From assembly GCA_023452965.1 (NCBI GenBank), contig JAEXUU010000378.1:1-6185 (forward strand): a stretch of 6,185 bases of DNA, given 5' to 3'. The stretch is from Pseudomonadota bacterium (GTDB lineage: Bacteria > Pseudomonadota > Alphaproteobacteria > Rhizobiales > Beijerinckiaceae). A program made the translations under genes and the position numbers. This document shows, one piece after another, positions 4,998 through 6,185 of this stretch (the first letter of the stretch is position 1; the number at the start of each line of letters is the position of its first letter). The notes below the pieces were generated by a model. That model did no database searches. It was not told where the DNA came from and was given only the letters and a program-made list of their open reading frames with translations.

Positions 4998-6185
4998 TCA
5001 GAAGCTGATCCTGAGCTGGGCCGATCCGCCGATGCGGCTGCCGCGGTCGGAGAGCTCCCCGTCGAGGTTCAGACCGAGGGAGACGCGCTCGCTGAGCTTT
5101 GCCGCGACACCGGCGCTGAGGAGCGCGCTGTTGCGGCCGATCTCGGCGCCCGTCGCGGCGAAGCTCGCGCCCGGAAGCCCGACAAGGCTCGCGGTCAGTC
5201 CGGTATCGCGCTGGAAATAGTGCGCCCAGGCGGCGCGGACATAGCCGGTGACCGGCACGCCTGCGAGCACGCTGTCGGCATCGAGCTGCAGGCCGAGCTC
5301 GCTGCGGCTGGTCACGTCGCTGCGCCTGGTCAGCGCGAGCGCGCCGGCATTGGCCCCGGCCCAGTTCGCCTCGATCACTGCGGGACTGTGCGCCCGTGTG
5401 GCCTGCAGCGCTGCTAGCGGCGAGAGCGAAAGCCCGTTCCATGCGGGCAGGGTGGTGCTCGCCTGCAGGCGCCCGCTCCAGGCGGTGGTGTCATAGGAGG
5501 AGGCGAGGCTGGAGCCGAGCGCGGGAATACTGCGCCGGACATCGTTGTCGAGCCTTGCATAGCTCAGCGCCCCGCCGAGCTTGACCGGGCCGAGCCGGGT
5601 CACGCCGTAGAGGCCGGCCTGGAACACGTCGGCATCCATGCTGCCGAGGACGCCGGGCAGCGAGGCGCGCGCCTTGCCGCCGGAGACGGCGATACCGGCC
5701 ACGGTGCCAGGCATCAGCCCGATGTCGAGACCGGTGGCCAGATGCGCGCTGTCGACGGTCCGCTTGGCGGTACCGGCGGCCGCATTGCCATCCGCTGCGC
5801 CATAGGAGCCATAGGCCGAGCCCCAGACCGAGTAGAACGGGGCATCGAGCCGCGAGGGGGCGGCGGGCTGGTCGTCGCCCTTGCGCACGAGGCCCGAGAA
5901 GGCGGCCGCGCCCGGCCCGGCATTGCCGGGCTCCAGCCGGCCGGCGGCCATCGGGTCGAGCATCGTGCGCAGGAACTGGTCGGAGGCGATATGCGCCATT
6001 GCCGGCGCTGCGCTGTGGATCTCGCCTGAGAGGCTGTTCACCGCAGCCGGGATCGATGCCGCCGGCAGGTTGTAGATGCCGAACAGCGAGGACGGATCGC
6101 CGCCATTGGCGATCGCCTTGTCGATGGAGTTCGCGATCGCATAGGCGTTGGCCGGTGCCGTCACGCCGATGATCCGCGGTCCGGC
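4998..6185 (-). CDS. Autotransporter, C-terminal translocator domain (N-terminus outside window)
   Basis: This is the C-terminal 395 residues of a type Va secretion protein; the frame is open to the window edge, so the passenger domain and signal peptide lie beyond 6185. Residues about 10-75 carry the conserved linker: N-x-x-A-x-A-I-D, short leucine/proline repeats, and IPAAVNSLSGEIHSAAPAM (45-63), a hallmark of the segment before the barrel. A low-complexity stretch (80-112) leads into the 12-stranded autotransporter beta-domain, about 115-395, starting with APFYSVWGSAYGSYG. The domain shows alternating strands such as LATGLDIGLMPGTVAGIAVS, KLGGALSYARL, VTGYVRAAWAHYF and VSLGLNLDGEL, and ends in the terminal Phe signal LRISF. 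About 280 residues is the normal domain size. The barrel inserts into the outer membrane and exports the passenger. The GTG at 6164 is internal and not a true start. Passenger function cannot be judged from this window. Confidence 0.93.
   Translation of the reverse strand, partial: AGPRIIGVTAPANAYAIANSIDKAIANGGDPSSLFGIYNLPAASIPAAVNSLSGEIHSAAPAMAHIASDQFLRTMLDPMAAGRLEPGNAGPGAAAFSGLVRKGDDQPAAPSRLDAPFYSVWGSAYGSYGAADGNAAAGTAKRTVDSAHLATGLDIGLMPGTVAGIAVSGGKARASLPGVLGSMDADVFQAGLYGVTRLGPVKLGGALSYARLDNDVRRSIPALGSSLASSYDTTAWSGRLQASTTLPAWNGLSLSPLAALQATRAHSPAVIEANWAGANAGALALTRRSDVTSRSELGLQLDADSVLAGVPVTGYVRAAWAHYFQRDTGLTASLVGLPGASFAATGAEIGRNSALLSAGVAAKLSERVSLGLNLDGELSDRGSRIGGSAQLRISF

Noticed and set aside
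4438..5442. Open frames on plus (4438-5220) and minus (4855-5442) around the convergent junction
   Set aside because: Both run through the six-cysteine gene and the autotransporter barrel in other frames and look like GC-driven shadows.
1..6185. Search by eye for CRISPR arrays, insertion sequences, tRNA genes and attachment sites
   Set aside because: No regularly spaced repeats, transposase-like frames with terminal repeats, or cloverleaf-like segments were seen.

Overview
The window looks like chromosomal DNA from a GC-rich alphaproteobacterium. A Hyphomicrobiales genus such as Bosea or a methylobacterial/bradyrhizobial relative would fit, but this rests on base composition and protein style only, not on a search. 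All genes but one lie on the minus strand. I see no RNA gene, insertion sequence, CRISPR array or phage gene.

Right-to-left along the minus strand, positions 2820 to 1 hold a DeoR/GlpR-type regulator followed by a phosphonate-type ABC importer: a periplasmic binding protein (phnD-like), an ATPase (phnC-like) and the first 37 codons of the permease (phnE-like). The three transporter genes are joined by TGATG and GTGA stop/start overlaps, so they are almost certainly one translationally coupled operon. An 88-bp gap separates the regulator from phnD. It holds a perfect 18-bp palindrome whose central 16 bp match the classical E. coli DeoR operator at 13 of 16 positions. The simple reading is that the regulator controls uptake of a phosphorus compound by binding this site. 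No Pho box is visible there, so control by a phosphorylated metabolite rather than by phosphate starvation is a reasonable guess.

Positions 3064 to 6185 hold four genes whose products all appear to leave the cytoplasm: an outer-membrane beta-barrel protein (3064-3963, minus), a small basic secreted protein (4169-4513, minus), a small six-cysteine secreted protein (4658-4978, plus) and the C-terminal part of an autotransporter (4998-6185, minus, N-terminus outside the window). The last two converge over a 10-bp stem-loop that overlaps the plus-strand stop codon.

The most unusual structure is at the start of the beta-barrel gene. A strong AGGAG lies 47 bases before the only plausible in-frame start (TTG, 3963). 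Almost all of that distance is a 40-nt hairpin with a perfect 12-bp lower stem. If it folds, the AGGAG sits 7 nt from the TTG. This looks like a hairpin-bridged ribosome binding site, and two competing out-of-frame ATG codons are buried in the stem.
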